Shown: positions 31,390-40,931 of the stretch, one piece after another
Numbering within the stretch: position 1 is the first letter of the stretch
How the letters are laid out: each line of letters begins with the position of its first letter
Origin: Streptomyces venezuelae
GTDB lineage: Bacteria; Actinomycetota; Actinomycetes; Streptomycetales; Streptomycetaceae
Reading direction: 5' to 3'
Length of the DNA stretch: 64,000 bases
NCBI RefSeq assembly: GCF_008642295.1
Contig: NZ_CP029190.1
Coordinates: 4,323,501 to 4,387,500, forward strand
Translations under genes and position numbers: made by a program
The notes under the pieces: model-generated
Database searches by the model: none
What the model saw: the letters and a program-made list of their open reading frames with translations, nothing else
What the model was told of the DNA's origin: nothing

Positions 31390-32036
31390 TGCGAATCGTC
31401 CTCGTCGGACCTCCGGGTGCGGGCAAGGGAACGCAGGCCGCGTTTCTTGCCAAGAACCTGTCGATCCCGCACATCTCCACGGGCGACCTCTTCCGCGCCA
31501 ACATCAGCCAGGGCACCGAGCTGGGCAAGCGGGCGAAGGCCTTCATGGACGCCGGCGACCTCGTCCCCGACGAGATCACCATCGGCATGGCCAAGGACCG
31601 CATGGAGCAGCCGGACGCCGTGAACGGTTTCCTGCTCGACGGCTTCCCGCGCAACGTCTCCCAGGCCGAGGCCCTGGACGTGATGCTGAAGACCGCCGGC
31701 ATGAAGCTGGACGCGGTCCTCGACCTGGAGGTCGAGGAGGACGAGGTCGTGAAGCGCATCGCCGGCCGCCGGACCTGCCGCAACGACTCGGCGCACGTCT
31801 TCCACGTGCTGTACGCCCCGCCGAAGGCCGAGGGTGTCTGCGACACCTGCGGTGGCGAGCTGTACCAGCGCGGTGACGACTCCGAGGCCACGGTCCGCAA
31901 CCGGCTGGAGGTCTACCACACCCAGACCGAGCCGATCATCGATTACTACAAGGCCCAGGGCCTGCTGGTGACGATTTCCGCGCTCGGCAAGGTGGAGGAA
32001 GTCACCCAGCGCGCGATGGACGCGCTGAAGAAGTAA
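31389..32036 (+). CDS. adk: adenylate kinase
   Basis: 215 aa. Converts ATP + AMP to 2 ADP. P-loop GPPGAGKGT at residues 7-15, the AMP-binding STGDLFR segment, LDGFPRN, and a long LID with RRTC and CDTC cysteines plus Asp residues that may bind zinc or give a related fold. Probably coupled to secY. Ends ERAMDAL-type (RAMDALKK) like relatives. A strong terminator follows. Confidence 0.98.
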   Translation: MRIVLVGPPGAGKGTQAAFLAKNLSIPHISTGDLFRANISQGTELGKRAKAFMDAGDLVPDEITIGMAKDRMEQPDAVNGFLLDGFPRNVSQAEALDVMLKTAGMKLDAVLDLEVEEDEVVKRIAGRRTCRNDSAHVFHVLYAPPKAEGVCDTCGGELYQRGDDSEATVRNRLEVYHTQTEPIIDYYKAQGLLVTISALGKVEEVTQRAMDALKK

Positions 32037-32053
32037 CCCACAGGCGGTAACGC

Positions 32054-32087
32054 ACGGCCGCGGTGTCCGGAAGGACACCGCGGCCGT
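32054..32087 (+). terminator. terminator after adk
   Basis: A perfect 15-bp stem, ACGGCCGCGGTGTCC (32054-32068) with GGACACCGCGGCCGT (32073-32087), around GGAA. It begins 17 nt after the adk stop. Confidence 0.85.
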
Positions 32088-32128
32088 AGTGTTGAGCCCA
32101 GACGTTTCGTACGAGAGGCAAGGCAGGC

Positions 32129-32989
32129 ATGGTCCAGATCAAGACCCCGGAGCAGATCGCGAAGATGCGCGAGGCGGGGCTGGTCGTCGCCGCCATCCAC
32201 GCGGCGACGCGTGAGGCGGCCGTACCGGGCGCCACCACACGGGATCTGGACATGGTGGCCCGCAAGGTGATCGCCGATCACGGTGCGAAGTCGAACTTCC
32301 TGGGGTACGGCGGGTTCCCCGCCACCATCTGCACCTCGGTGAACGAGGTCGTCGTCCACGGCATCCCGGACGACAAGACCGTCCTCAAGGACGGGGACAT
32401 CATCTCCATCGACGCCGGCGCGATCATCGACGGCTGGCACGGCGATGCGGCGTACACCGCCTTCGTCGGCACCGGGCACGCTCCGGAGCTGGTCGAGCTC
32501 TCCCGGGTGACCGAGGAGTCGATGTGGGCCGGTATCGCGGCGATGAAGCTCGGCAACCGGCTCGTCGACATCTCGAAGGCGATCGAGACGTACATCAAGC
32601 GCCAGCCGCGTCCGGCCGCCGGGGACCACAGCCTCGGCAAGTTCGGGATCATCGAGGACTACGGCGGCCACGGCATCGGTTCCGAGATGCACATGGACCC
32701 GCACCTGCTGAACTACGTCTCGCGCAAGCGCGGCAAGGGGATCAAGCTGGTCCCGGGCGTCTGCCTGGCGATCGAGCCGATGGTCTCCCTGGGCACCGCC
32801 CAGACGGAGGTCTTGGCCGACGACTGGACGGTGATCACCACCGACGGGACCTGGTCCTCGCACTGGGAGCACTCCATCGCCCTGACGGAGGCCGGCCCGA
32901 TCGTGCTGACCAGCCCGGACTGCGGTAAGGCCAAGCTCGCCGAGTACGGCGTGACCACGGCCCCCGACCCTCTCGACCAGATGGCGTAA
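32129..32989 (+). CDS. map: type I methionine aminopeptidase
   Basis: 286 aa. Removes the initiator Met from nascent proteins. Metal ligands are in the expected order: IDAGAIIDGWHGDAA (two Asp), GGHGIG (His), LAIEPMV (Glu) and HWEHSIALTE (Glu). It starts 41 nt after the adk terminator and therefore probably has its own promoter. Confidence 0.97.
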   Translation: MVQIKTPEQIAKMREAGLVVAAIHAATREAAVPGATTRDLDMVARKVIADHGAKSNFLGYGGFPATICTSVNEVVVHGIPDDKTVLKDGDIISIDAGAIIDGWHGDAAYTAFVGTGHAPELVELSRVTEESMWAGIAAMKLGNRLVDISKAIETYIKRQPRPAAGDHSLGKFGIIEDYGGHGIGSEMHMDPHLLNYVSRKRGKGIKLVPGVCLAIEPMVSLGTAQTEVLADDWTVITTDGTWSSHWEHSIALTEAGPIVLTSPDCGKAKLAEYGVTTAPDPLDQMA

Positions 32990-33019
32990 TGATCTAGAGT
33001 GATGGGCAAACTTTCCGGA

Positions 33020-33049
33020 TTCGTCTTTCTGGGTGCCCTGACGTAGACT
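33020..33049 (+). promoter_or_regulatory. promoter upstream of infA
   Basis: TAGACT at 33044-33049 is a good -10; TTCGTC at 33020-33025 is a modest -35 at 18-bp spacing. A small hairpin (GCCCG-CCTT-CGGGC) lies in the leader, about 50 nt before infA. Confidence 0.5.
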
Positions 33050-33138
33050 GACTCGTCGGCTCACGTGCACCTTCATGCCCGCCTTCGGGCGAGCGGTGTA
33101 CACGAGTCGATCAAGGTAGCCGATTCGAAAGGCGAAGC

Positions 33139-33360
33139 GTGGCCAAGAAGCAAGGTGCCATCGAGATCGAGGGCACCGTGATCGAGTCCCTCCCGAACGC
33201 GATGTTCAAGGTGGAACTCCAGAACGGTCACAAGGTCCTCGCGCACATCAGCGGAAAGATGCGGATGCACTACATCCGTATCCTCCCGGATGACCGGGTT
33301 GTCGTGGAGCTCTCTCCCTACGACCTGACGCGTGGCCGGATCGTCTACCGATACAAGTAG
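33139..33360 (+). CDS. infA: translation initiation factor IF-1
   Basis: 73 aa, a single S1-type OB domain. [20 protein letters not shown] to RGRIVYRYK is the complete family. The start is GTG at 33139. It blocks the A site during initiation. rpmJ follows after 61 nt. Confidence 0.99.
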   Translation: MAKKQGAIEIEGTVIESLPNAMFKVELQNGHKVLAHISGKMRMHYIRILPDDRVVVELSPYDLTRGRIVYRYK

Positions 33361-33421
33361 ATCTTGCCCCCGCATCCCGCTTCCGCGGGGTGGTGGCACT
33401 GACCCGGAGAACCTCAGACAC

Positions 33422-33535
33422 ATGAAGGTCAAGCCGAGCGTCAAGAAGATCTGCGACAAGTGCAAGGTGATCCGCCGTCACGGCCGGGTCATGGTCATCT
33501 GCGACAACCTGCGCCACAAGCAGCGCCAGGGCTGA
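33422..33535 (+). CDS. rpmJ: 50S ribosomal protein L36 (zinc-binding form)
   Basis: 37 aa ([20 protein letters not shown]). Zinc ligands Cys11, Cys14, Cys27 and His32 are all present. Too short to be called easily by length, but unmistakable by sequence and by its place between infA and rpsM. Confidence 0.98.
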   Translation: MKVKPSVKKICDKCKVIRRHGRVMVICDNLRHKQRQG

Positions 33536-33724
33536 CGCACGCCGACCGACCTGCAATTTCGCAGTTCTTCGCGCGACGCACGTAATACGTACATACGCAG
33601 AGCCCGCCCAGCCCCGTACGGGGTCGGCGGCACCTCCGGCGGGGGCCGGGGACCCGGTTGGTACCTCATACGGCTGCCCGGGAGCGGCTTTGCGGAAGAC
33701 CCCCGAACACACAGGAGCCATTGA

Positions 33725-34105
33725 ATGGCACGCGTTTCCGGTGTTGACATCCCGCGCGAAAAGCGTGTGGAGATCGCACTCACCTACGTCTTCGGTATCG
33801 GGCGCACCCGGTCCAAGGAGATCCTCGCCTCCACCGGCGTGAACCCGAACACCCGCGTTCGTGACCTGGCCGAAGAGGACCTCGTCAAGATCCGCGAGTA
33901 CGTGGACGCCAACCTCCGTACCGAGGGTGACCTCCGCCGCGAGATCCAGGGCGACATCCGCCGCAAGATCGAGATCCAGTGCTACCAGGGCATCCGCCAC
34001 CGTCGTGGCCTGCCGGTGCACGGTCAGCGCACCAGCACGAACGCCCGTACCCGCAAGGGCCCGCGTCGCGCCATCGCCGGCAAGAAGAAGCCGGGCAAGA
34101 AGTAG
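33725..34105 (+). CDS. rpsM: 30S ribosomal protein S13
   Basis: 126 aa. The helix-hairpin-helix-like [11 protein letters not shown] and the basic C-tail [19 protein letters not shown] contact P-site tRNA and 16S rRNA. A 189-nt gap before it may hold a promoter I cannot define. First of the alpha-operon set. Confidence 0.99.
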   Translation: MARVSGVDIPREKRVEIALTYVFGIGRTRSKEILASTGVNPNTRVRDLAEEDLVKIREYVDANLRTEGDLRREIQGDIRRKIEIQCYQGIRHRRGLPVHGQRTSTNARTRKGPRRAIAGKKKPGKK

Positions 34106-34173
34106 TCCTCAGCGGACACGCTTTCCAGCGGTCTTGCGCTGTAGGACCGACCACCTCCCTGTAGGAGTAAGAG

Positions 34174-34578
34174 ATGCCCCCCAAGGGTCGTCAGGGCGCT
34201 GCCAAGAAGGTGCGCCGCAAGGAAAAGAAGAACGTCGCTCACGGGCACGCCCACATCAAGAGCACGTTCAACAACACCATCGTTTCGATCACGGACCCGT
34301 CCGGCAACGTGATCTCCTGGGCCTCCGCCGGCCACGTCGGCTTCAAGGGCTCGCGCAAGTCCACCCCCTTCGCCGCGCAGATGGCCGCCGAGTCGGCCGC
34401 CCGCCGCGCGCAGGAGCACGGCATGCGCAAGGTTGACGTCTTCGTCAAGGGTCCGGGCTCCGGCCGCGAGACCGCGATCCGCTCCCTCCAGGCCACCGGC
34501 CTCGAGGTCGGCTCGATCCAGGACGTCACCCCCACCCCGCACAACGGCTGCCGCCCGCCGAAGCGCCGCCGCGTCTGA
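34174..34578 (+). CDS. rpsK: 30S ribosomal protein S11
   Basis: 134 aa. A basic N-terminus, then [20 protein letters not shown] and the C-terminal [17 protein letters not shown]. Platform protein of the 30S subunit. It follows rpsM by 68 nt; rpsD, present at this point in many bacteria, is absent, as expected for streptomycetes. Confidence 0.99.
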   Translation: MPPKGRQGAAKKVRRKEKKNVAHGHAHIKSTFNNTIVSITDPSGNVISWASAGHVGFKGSRKSTPFAAQMAAESAARRAQEHGMRKVDVFVKGPGSGRETAIRSLQATGLEVGSIQDVTPTPHNGCRPPKRRRV

Positions 34579-34611
34579 CGCAGCGGACGCGTTTGTGCGT
34601 CTTTGAGTGTC

Positions 34612-34647
34612 CGGGCGGTACGACCCCTCCGGGGGACGTGCCGCCCG
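34612..34647 (+). other. long hairpin in the rpsK-rpoA gap
   Basis: Outer stem CGGGCGGTACG (34612-34622) with CGTGCCGCCCG (34637-34647), one G-U pair, and an inner CCCC/GGGG stem. It lies in a 130-nt gap, 61 nt before rpoA. It could reduce or delay read-through from ribosomal genes into rpoA. Confidence 0.5.
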
Positions 34648-34708
34648 TACCCTTGTAGTTCTAGTCGGACGTCAAATAGTGGGCGTCCACGACTGAAGGA
34701 ATGAAGAC

Positions 34709-35731
34709 ATGCTTATCGCTCAGCGTCCTTCGCTGACCGAAGAGGTCGTCGACGAGTACCGCTCGCGGTTCGTGATCGAGCCGCTGGAGCCGGGCTTCGG
34801 CTACACCCTCGGCAACTCCCTGCGCCGTACGCTCCTCTCCTCGATCCCGGGTGCCGCTGTCACCAGCATCCGCATCGACGGTGTCCTGCACGAGTTCACC
34901 ACCGTGCCGGGCGTCAAGGAGGACGTCACCGACCTCATCCTCAACATCAAGCAGCTGGTCGTCTCCTCCGAGCACGACGAGCCGGTCGTGATGTACCTGC
35001 GCAAGCAGGGCCCCGGCCTGGTCACCGCTGCCGACATCGCGCCCCCGGCCGGTGTCGAGGTGCACAACCCGGACCTGGTCCTCGCCACGCTCAACGGCAA
35101 GGGCAAGCTGGAGATGGAGCTGACCGTCGAGCGCGGTCGCGGCTACGTCTCCGCCGTCCAGAACAAGCAGCTGGGCCAGGAGATCGGCCGTATCCCGGTC
35201 GACTCCATCTACAGCCCGGTCCTCAAGGTCACCTACAAGGTCGAGGCGACCCGAGTCGAGCAGCGCACCGACTTCGACAAGCTGATCGTCGACGTCGAGA
35301 CCAAGCAGGCCATGCGCCCGCGCGACGCCATGGCCTCCGCCGGCAAGACCCTGGTCGAGCTGTTCGGTCTGGCCCGCGAGCTCAACATCGACGCCGAGGG
35401 CATCGACATGGGCCCGTCCCCGACGGACGCCGCCCTGGCCGCCGACCTGGCGCTGCCGATCGAGGAGCTCGAGCTCACCGTTCGGTCCTACAACTGCCTC
35501 AAGCGCGAGGGCATCCACTCCGTGGGTGAGCTCGTCGCCCGCTCCGAGGCCGACCTGCTCGACATCCGCAACTTCGGTGCGAAGTCGATCGACGAGGTCA
35601 AGGCGAAGCTGGCCGGCATGGGCCTGGCCCTGAAGGACAGCCCGCCCGGATTCGACCCGACCGCCGCCGCCGACGCCTTTGGCGCCGACGACGACGCGGA
35701 CGCCGGGTTCGTCGAGACCGAGCAGTACTAG
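34709..35731 (+). CDS. rpoA: DNA-directed RNA polymerase subunit alpha
   Basis: 340 aa. N-terminal dimerisation and assembly domain ([20 protein letters not shown]), then the C-terminal domain ([20 protein letters not shown] and [14 protein letters not shown]) that contacts UP elements and activators. A short acidic tail ends [14 protein letters not shown]. Full length. Confidence 0.99.
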   Translation: MLIAQRPSLTEEVVDEYRSRFVIEPLEPGFGYTLGNSLRRTLLSSIPGAAVTSIRIDGVLHEFTTVPGVKEDVTDLILNIKQLVVSSEHDEPVVMYLRKQGPGLVTAADIAPPAGVEVHNPDLVLATLNGKGKLEMELTVERGRGYVSAVQNKQLGQEIGRIPVDSIYSPVLKVTYKVEATRVEQRTDFDKLIVDVETKQAMRPRDAMASAGKTLVELFGLARELNIDAEGIDMGPSPTDAALAADLALPIEELELTVRSYNCLKREGIHSVGELVARSEADLLDIRNFGAKSIDEVKAKLAGMGLALKDSPPGFDPTAAADAFGADDDADAGFVETEQY

Positions 35732-35740
35732 TAAGGCTTG

Positions 35741-35760
35741 CGGGGGGCTCCGGCCCCCCG
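35741..35760 (+). terminator. hairpin between rpoA and rplQ
   Basis: A perfect 8-bp GC stem, CGGGGGGC with GCCCCCCG, around TCCG, 9 nt after the rpoA stop. There is no U tract; it is probably an attenuator between two co-transcribed genes. Confidence 0.5.
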
Positions 35761-35836
35761 TACACCCCCCGGCAAAAGTCGGCGGGGACTGACACCGGTA
35801 CCTGACACGGCCGGTGCAGACACGAGGAGAAACACC

Positions 35837-36313
35837 ATGCCGCGTCCCACCAAGGGCGCCCGCCTCGGCGGCTCCGCCGCGCACGAGAAGCTGCTGCTCG
35901 CGAACCTCGCGAAGTCGCTCTTCGAGCACGGCCGCATCACCACGACCGAGGCCAAGGCCCGCCGCCTGCGTCCGGTCGCCGAGCGTCTGATCACCAAGGC
36001 GAAGAAGGGCGACATCCACAACCGTCGCCTCGTCCTGCAGACGATCACGGACAAGAGCATCGTCCACACGCTCTTCACCGAGATCGCCCCGCGGTACGAG
36101 AACCGCCCCGGTGGTTACACCCGCATCACCAAGATCGGCAACCGTCGTGGCGACAACGCCCCGATGGCGGTCATCGAGCTGGTCGAGGCGCTGACCGTGG
36201 CCCAGCAGGCCACCGGTGAGGCCGAGGCCGCCACCAAGCGTGCGGTGAAGGAGGCCGAGGCCAAGTCCGAGGCCGAGACCGAGGCTCCGGCCGAGGAGAC
36301 CAAGGAGGCCTGA
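35837..36313 (+). CDS. rplQ: 50S ribosomal protein L17
   Basis: 158 aa from ATG 35837, with GAGGAGA upstream. Core [20 protein letters not shown] to [12 protein letters not shown], then an Ala/Glu/Lys-rich tail of about 40 residues beyond the usual bacterial core; such tails are common in actinobacteria. Last gene of the long ribosomal cluster. Confidence 0.98.
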   Translation: MPRPTKGARLGGSAAHEKLLLANLAKSLFEHGRITTTEAKARRLRPVAERLITKAKKGDIHNRRLVLQTITDKSIVHTLFTEIAPRYENRPGGYTRITKIGNRRGDNAPMAVIELVEALTVAQQATGEAEAATKRAVKEAEAKSEAETEAPAEETKEA

Positions 36314-36340
36314 GCGCCCCCTGGTCAGCCGTAAGGCTTC

Positions 36341-36376
36341 GAACGGGTCCGTCCCCTCGCGGGGGCGGGCCCGTTC
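36341..36376 (+). terminator. terminator of the alpha operon
   Basis: A 16-bp stem with two G-U pairs (36341-36356 with 36361-36376), loop TCGC, followed by CCGCTTTGTTCT. It ends the ribosomal cluster before truA. Confidence 0.85.
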
Positions 36377-36410
36377 CGCTTTGTTCTGCGTGTCTTGAGA
36401 GGATTCACGG

Positions 36411-37277
36411 GTGAGTGACGAGGTGGAGCCCGGGCATGTCCGGGTACGGCTGGACCTGTCGTACGACGGCAAGGACTTCTCCGGCTGGGCGAAGCAGGAG
36501 ACGCGCCGGACCGTGCAGGGCGAGCTGGAGTCCGCCCTCCGGACGGTGATGCGGCTGGCGGAGCCGGTCGCGCTGACGGTGGCCGGCCGGACCGACGCCG
36601 GGGTGCACGCACGCGGCCAGGTGGCCCACCTCGACCTGGCCGAGGAGGTCTGGGCCGAGCACGGCGAGCTGCTGCTGCGCCGACTGGCCGGGCGGCTGCC
36701 GCACGACGTCCGGGTCTGGAAGGTCGCCGAGGCCCCGGCGGGCTTCAATGCGCGGTTCTCGGCCGTCTGGCGGCGCTACGCCTACCGGATCGGCGACCAC
36801 CGGGCGGGCGTCGACCCGCTGCGCCGCGGGCATGTGCTGTGGCACCAGTGGCCGCTGGACGTGGCTGCCATGAACGAGGCCTCCACGGCCCTGCTGGGCG
36901 AGCACGACTTCGCCGCGTACTGCCGGAAGCGCGAGGGCGCCACCACCATCCGTACGCTCCAGCAGCTGAGCTGGGAGCGGGCCGAGGACGGCATCATCAC
37001 CGCGACCGTGCGGGCCGACGCCTTCTGCCACAACATGGTGCGCTCGCTGGTGGGTGCGCTGCTGCACGTCGGGGACGGCCACCGGCCGGTGGACTGGCCG
37101 GGCAAGGTGCTGCGGGCGGGCGTCCGGGACTCCGGGGTGCACGTCGTACGGCCACACGGGCTGACCCTGGAAGAGGTCGGGTACCCGGCGGACGAGCTGC
37201 TGGCCGAGCGCAGCCGGCTGGCGCGGAACATGCGGACCCTGCCGGGAGCGGGTCCGGCCGATCCGGGCTGCTGCTGA
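36411..37277 (+). CDS. truA: tRNA pseudouridine(38-40) synthase TruA
   Basis: 288 aa from GTG 36411. The catalytic Asp62 lies in [14 protein letters not shown], followed by family segments [16 protein letters not shown] and [14 protein letters not shown]. It makes pseudouridine in the tRNA anticodon arm. It follows the rplQ terminator by 34 nt, a common arrangement in actinobacteria. Ends GPADPGCC, with a short Cys-containing tail. Confidence 0.97.
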   Translation: MSDEVEPGHVRVRLDLSYDGKDFSGWAKQETRRTVQGELESALRTVMRLAEPVALTVAGRTDAGVHARGQVAHLDLAEEVWAEHGELLLRRLAGRLPHDVRVWKVAEAPAGFNARFSAVWRRYAYRIGDHRAGVDPLRRGHVLWHQWPLDVAAMNEASTALLGEHDFAAYCRKREGATTIRTLQQLSWERAEDGIITATVRADAFCHNMVRSLVGALLHVGDGHRPVDWPGKVLRAGVRDSGVHVVRPHGLTLEEVGYPADELLAERSRLARNMRTLPGAGPADPGCC

Positions 37278-37343
37278 GGTCCGGACCCGGGCCGGCTCCG
37301 AATCCGTTTGGGTGAGTCCCGTGCGGCGCGGTTGAATGCCCGC

Positions 37344-38963
37344 ATGGGACATCTCGAAGCCGGCCACCTGGAGTACTACCTTCCGGACGGGCGGGTACTG
37401 CTCCCCGACGTCTCCTTCCGGGTGGGGGAGGGCTCGGTGGTCGCGCTCGTCGGTGCGAACGGCGCCGGCAAGACCACCCTGCTCAAGCTGCTCTCCGGGG
37501 AGCTCCAGCCGCATGGCGGCGGGGTCACCGTCAGCGGCGGACTCGGGGTGATGTCGCAGTTCGTGGGCTCGGTCCGGGACGAGACCACCGTCCGTGACCT
37601 GCTGGTTTCGGTGGCGCAGCCGCGGATCCGGGATGCGGCGAAGGCCGTCGACCGGGCCGAGCACCTGATCATGACGGTGGACGACGAGTCGGCCCAGATG
37701 GCCTATGCGCAGGCGCTCAGCGACTGGGCCGACGTACAGGGCTACGAGGCCGAAACGCTGTGGGACGTCTGCACCATGGCGGCGCTTGGCATGCCGTACG
37801 ACAAGGCCCAGTTCCGCGAGGTGCGGACGCTGTCCGGCGGTGAGCAGAAGCGCCTGGTGCTGGAGGCGCTGCTGCGCGGTCCGGACGAGTGCCTGCTGCT
37901 CGACGAGCCGGACAACTACCTGGACGTGCCGGGGAAGCGGTGGCTGGAGGAGCAGCTGAACGCCACCCGCAAGACCGTGCTGTTCGTCTCGCACGACCGG
38001 GAGCTGCTGACCCGGGCCGCCCAGAAGATCATCAGCTTGGAGCCGGGCCCCATGGGCACCGACGTCTGGGTGCACGGCGGGGGCTTCGGTACGTACCACG
38101 ACGCCCGCAAGGAGCGCTTCGCGCGCTTCGAGGAGCTCAAGCGGCGCTGGGACGAGGAGCACGCCCGGCTGCGGGCGCTGGTGCTGCGGCTGCGCAACCA
38201 GGCGGCGAGCAGCCCGGACATGGCCTCGCGCTACCGGGCGATGCAGACCCGCTTCCAGAAGTTCGAGGAGGCCGGCCCGCCGCCGGAGCCGCCGCGTGAG
38301 CAGGACATCCGGATGCGGCTCAAGGGAGGCCGCACCGGGGTGCGGGCGCTCACCGTGGAGAACCTGGAGCTGACCGGCCTGATGAAGCCGTTCTCCCTGG
38401 AGGTCTTCTACGGGGAGCGGGTGGCGGTTCTCGGCTCGAACGGATCCGGGAAGTCGCACTTCCTGCGCATGCTGGCGGGCGAGGACGTCCGGCACACGGG
38501 TACCTGGAAGCTGGGTGCCCGGGTGGTGCCCGGGCATTTCGCGCAGACCCATGCGCATCCGGAGCTGTTCGGCCGGACCCTGGTCGACATCCTGTGGACG
38601 GAGGCGGCGAAGCCGCTGGGCCAGGCGATGGGCGCGCTGCGCCGGTACGAGTTGGAGCGGCAGGGCGAACAGCCGTTCGAGAAGCTGTCCGGCGGCCAGC
38701 AGGCGCGGTTCCAGATCCTGCTGCTGGAGCTGGCCGGCACCACCGCGCTGCTGCTGGACGAGCCCACCGACAACCTGGACCTGGAGTCGGCGGAGGCGCT
38801 GCAGGACGGTCTGGAGTCGTACGAGGGCACTGTGCTGTGTGTCACGCACGACCGCTGGTTCGCGCGTAGTTTCGACCGCTATCTGGTCTTCGGCTCGGAC
38901 GGTGTGGTGCGGGAGACTCGGGAGCCGGTGTGGGACGAGCGCCGGGTGGAGCGCGAGCGGTAG
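37344..38963 (+). CDS. ABC-F family ATP-binding protein
   Basis: 539 aa with two ABC domains and no membrane part. First domain: Walker A GANGAGKTT (37-45), signature LSGGEQKRL, Walker B LLLDEPDNYLD. Second domain: GSNGSGKS, LSGGQQARF, LLLDEPTDNLD. The linker between domains is charged and helical, as in ABC-F proteins that act on the ribosomal E site. The chosen ATG 37344 (MGHLEAGHLEYYLPDGR) fits relatives; an upstream start at 37308 adds 12 residues. Some ABC-F proteins protect ribosomes from antibiotics and others regulate translation; this subgroup's job is unknown. Confidence 0.9.
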   Translation: MGHLEAGHLEYYLPDGRVLLPDVSFRVGEGSVVALVGANGAGKTTLLKLLSGELQPHGGGVTVSGGLGVMSQFVGSVRDETTVRDLLVSVAQPRIRDAAKAVDRAEHLIMTVDDESAQMAYAQALSDWADVQGYEAETLWDVCTMAALGMPYDKAQFREVRTLSGGEQKRLVLEALLRGPDECLLLDEPDNYLDVPGKRWLEEQLNATRKTVLFVSHDRELLTRAAQKIISLEPGPMGTDVWVHGGGFGTYHDARKERFARFEELKRRWDEEHARLRALVLRLRNQAASSPDMASRYRAMQTRFQKFEEAGPPPEPPREQDIRMRLKGGRTGVRALTVENLELTGLMKPFSLEVFYGERVAVLGSNGSGKSHFLRMLAGEDVRHTGTWKLGARVVPGHFAQTHAHPELFGRTLVDILWTEAAKPLGQAMGALRRYELERQGEQPFEKLSGGQQARFQILLLELAGTTALLLDEPTDNLDLESAEALQDGLESYEGTVLCVTHDRWFARSFDRYLVFGSDGVVRETREPVWDERRVERER

Positions 38964-38979
38964 ACGGGGGAGTGGCGGG

Positions 38980-40242
38980 GTGCGGTCCAGGCTGAGGGGC
39001 GTGGTGGGGCGCGGGCCCGCCCTGCTCGAGTGGCTGCTGCGGCCCGCCTCGCGGCCCTGGCAGGCCGTCGCCCTGGCCGTGGTGCTCGGTATCTGCGTGT
39101 CCAGCAGCCTCAAGCACAACTGGGGCTCGGACAACGCCTTCGTGGTGAAGGCCGCGGACGCCTTGCTGGCGGGCGGCTCCCCGTACGAGGACAAGCGCTT
39201 CCTGTACCTGCCGAGTGCGGTGCTGCTGGCGGTGCCGGAGGCGCTGCTGCCCACCCCCGTGCTGCGCTGGGTGCTGCCGGTCGCGATGTCGGCGCTGGTG
39301 GCCTTCGGCTGGTGGTGCGCGCTGCGGCTGTTCTCGGTGCCCACCCGGTCGCGGCTGGCGGTCCTCGGTTTCGCGGCCTTCGCGTTCGCCTACAAGCCGT
39401 ACGCGAACATGGTGCTGATCGGGAACTGGACGGCGGTCTCGGCCGCCGCGCTGCCGGCCGCGCTGCTGCTGGCGCACCGCGGGCGCTGGGTCGGGGCGGG
39501 CGCGGTGATCGGGCTGGCGATCGCGGCCAAGCCGATGCTGGTGCCGGTGGCGCTGCTGTTCCTGCTGGCCCGGCGGTGGCGCGGGCTGGCCGTCGCCGTG
39601 CTGGTGCCGGTGGGGCTCTCGCTGGCCGGTGCGCTGCTGATGCCCAGCCCCACCCTGTTCTTCACCAAGACCCTGCCCTTCCTGCTCCAGGGCCAGGACT
39701 CCTATGCGCTGCCCTGGGACGCTTCGCCGATTGCGGTGCTGCCCCGGCTGGGGGTGCCGGAGCCGGTCGCGGTGGGGCTGGCGGCGGCGCTGGCCGCGGC
39801 CGGGCTGTGGGCGGTGTGGCGGCGCTGGACCCGGCCGGCGGGGCTGGAGCCGGACCGGGGGGAGCTGCGGCTGGCGGAGACCGCCGCCATGACCATGCTC
39901 GCGGCCTTCCTGGTCTCCCGGCCGTCCTTCGACCACTACCTGCTGGTGGTGCTGCCGCTGCTGTTCGCCTCGGTGGTGCGGCCGGGGTCGGCGCCGCGCT
40001 CGCCCTGGTTCTGGACGGCGGTGCTGCCGCAGGTGATCGGGATGCCGTGGAACTGGTATTTCATCAAGGAACGGCGGGCCTTCAAGGACTGCTTCACCCT
40101 GTGCGTGCTGGCCGCCGGGCTGATCCGCGGGTGTGCCGTCCGGCGGCGGGGTAGTCTGGCGGGCGTACGAACTGCAGGATCCGTGCGGCCCGAAGGGTCC
40201 GCCGAAGAGCACCTCACGGCGGGATCTCGTCCGGCGTTTTGA
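38980..40242 (+). CDS. GT87-like polyprenol-phosphate-dependent mannosyltransferase (GT-C membrane protein)
   Basis: 420-aa multi-pass membrane protein from GTG 38980, preceded by GGGGGAG. About ten hydrophobic segments; an early loop with DNAFVVKAADALLAGGSPYE matches the glycosyltransferase 87 (DUF2029) family, where an acidic residue in the first loop acts. KPYANMVLIGNW and KPMLVPVALLFL are further family-like patches. Relatives in mycobacteria mannosylate lipids or glycans; the acceptor here is unknown. It begins 16 nt after the ABC-F gene. Its stop codon overlaps the -35 box of the rplM promoter. Confidence 0.75.
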   Translation: MRSRLRGVVGRGPALLEWLLRPASRPWQAVALAVVLGICVSSSLKHNWGSDNAFVVKAADALLAGGSPYEDKRFLYLPSAVLLAVPEALLPTPVLRWVLPVAMSALVAFGWWCALRLFSVPTRSRLAVLGFAAFAFAYKPYANMVLIGNWTAVSAAALPAALLLAHRGRWVGAGAVIGLAIAAKPMLVPVALLFLLARRWRGLAVAVLVPVGLSLAGALLMPSPTLFFTKTLPFLLQGQDSYALPWDASPIAVLPRLGVPEPVAVGLAAALAAAGLWAVWRRWTRPAGLEPDRGELRLAETAAMTMLAAFLVSRPSFDHYLLVVLPLLFASVVRPGSAPRSPWFWTAVLPQVIGMPWNWYFIKERRAFKDCFTLCVLAAGLIRGCAVRRRGSLAGVRTAGSVRPEGSAEEHLTAGSRPAF

Positions 40243-40268
40243 CCCGTCCGGGGCAGCCCGGGTACTCT
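40239..40268 (+). promoter_or_regulatory. promoter of rplM-rpsI
   Basis: TTGACC (40239-40244) and TACTCT (40263-40268), 18 bp apart. The -35 hexamer lies over the stop codon of the upstream membrane-protein gene. The leader to rplM is about 170 nt, with no gene seen in it. Confidence 0.7.
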
Positions 40269-40445
40269 GCTGGTTTGTTATGTGTATTGGCTTCGTCGTT
40301 CTCACGCGAAGAGCCGGTACTCAAGTTCCCTGGAGCAGTTACCAGTGGCTCGCATACGGGCGGTAGCCCGGCAGTGCAGGCCCCAGCTGCATGATCGCTT
40401 CAGGTGTGTCAGGACCCATCACTGAAGAAGCGAAGGCTACGAACC

Positions 40446-40889
40446 GTGCGTACGTACAGCCCCAAGCCCGGCGACATCTCGCGCCAGTGGCTCGTCATTG
40501 ACGCCCAGGACGTTGTCCTCGGCCGTCTGGCGACCCAGGCCGCTGCCCTCCTCCGCGGCAAGCACAAGCCGACCTACGCCCCCCACATGGACATGGGCGA
40601 CTTCGTCATCATCGTCAACGCCGACAAGGTCCACCTGTCCGGCAACAAGGCGAACCAGAAGATGGCGTACCGCCACTCGGGCTACCCGGGTGGTCTGCGT
40701 GCCGTCCGCTACAGCGACCTCCTCGCGGACAACCCGGAGAAGGCCGTGGAGAAGGCCGTCAAGGGCATGCTCCCCAAGAACACCCTGGGCCGTCAGATGC
40801 TCTCGAAGCTGAAGGTCTACTCGGGCGACCAGCACCCCCACGCTGCCCAGCAGCCGGTGCCGTTCGAGATCACCCAGGTCGCGCAGTAA
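40446..40889 (+). CDS. rplM: 50S ribosomal protein L13
   Basis: 147 aa from GTG 40446 ([20 protein letters not shown]), the usual length; an in-frame ATG at 40404 is unlikely. Conserved centre [19 protein letters not shown]. An early 50S assembly protein, paired with rpsI as in nearly all bacteria. Confidence 0.98.
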   Translation: MRTYSPKPGDISRQWLVIDAQDVVLGRLATQAAALLRGKHKPTYAPHMDMGDFVIIVNADKVHLSGNKANQKMAYRHSGYPGGLRAVRYSDLLADNPEKAVEKAVKGMLPKNTLGRQMLSKLKVYSGDQHPHAAQQPVPFEITQVAQ

Positions 40890-40931
40890 TTCCGGCCACC
40901 CCCTAAGACGTAAAGAATTCTGAGGAGAATC

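Noticed and set aside
36405..39344. 979-aa minus-strand open frame opposite truA and the ABC-F gene
   Set aside because: Shadow of two clear plus-strand genes; the translation is low in complexity, with no domain.
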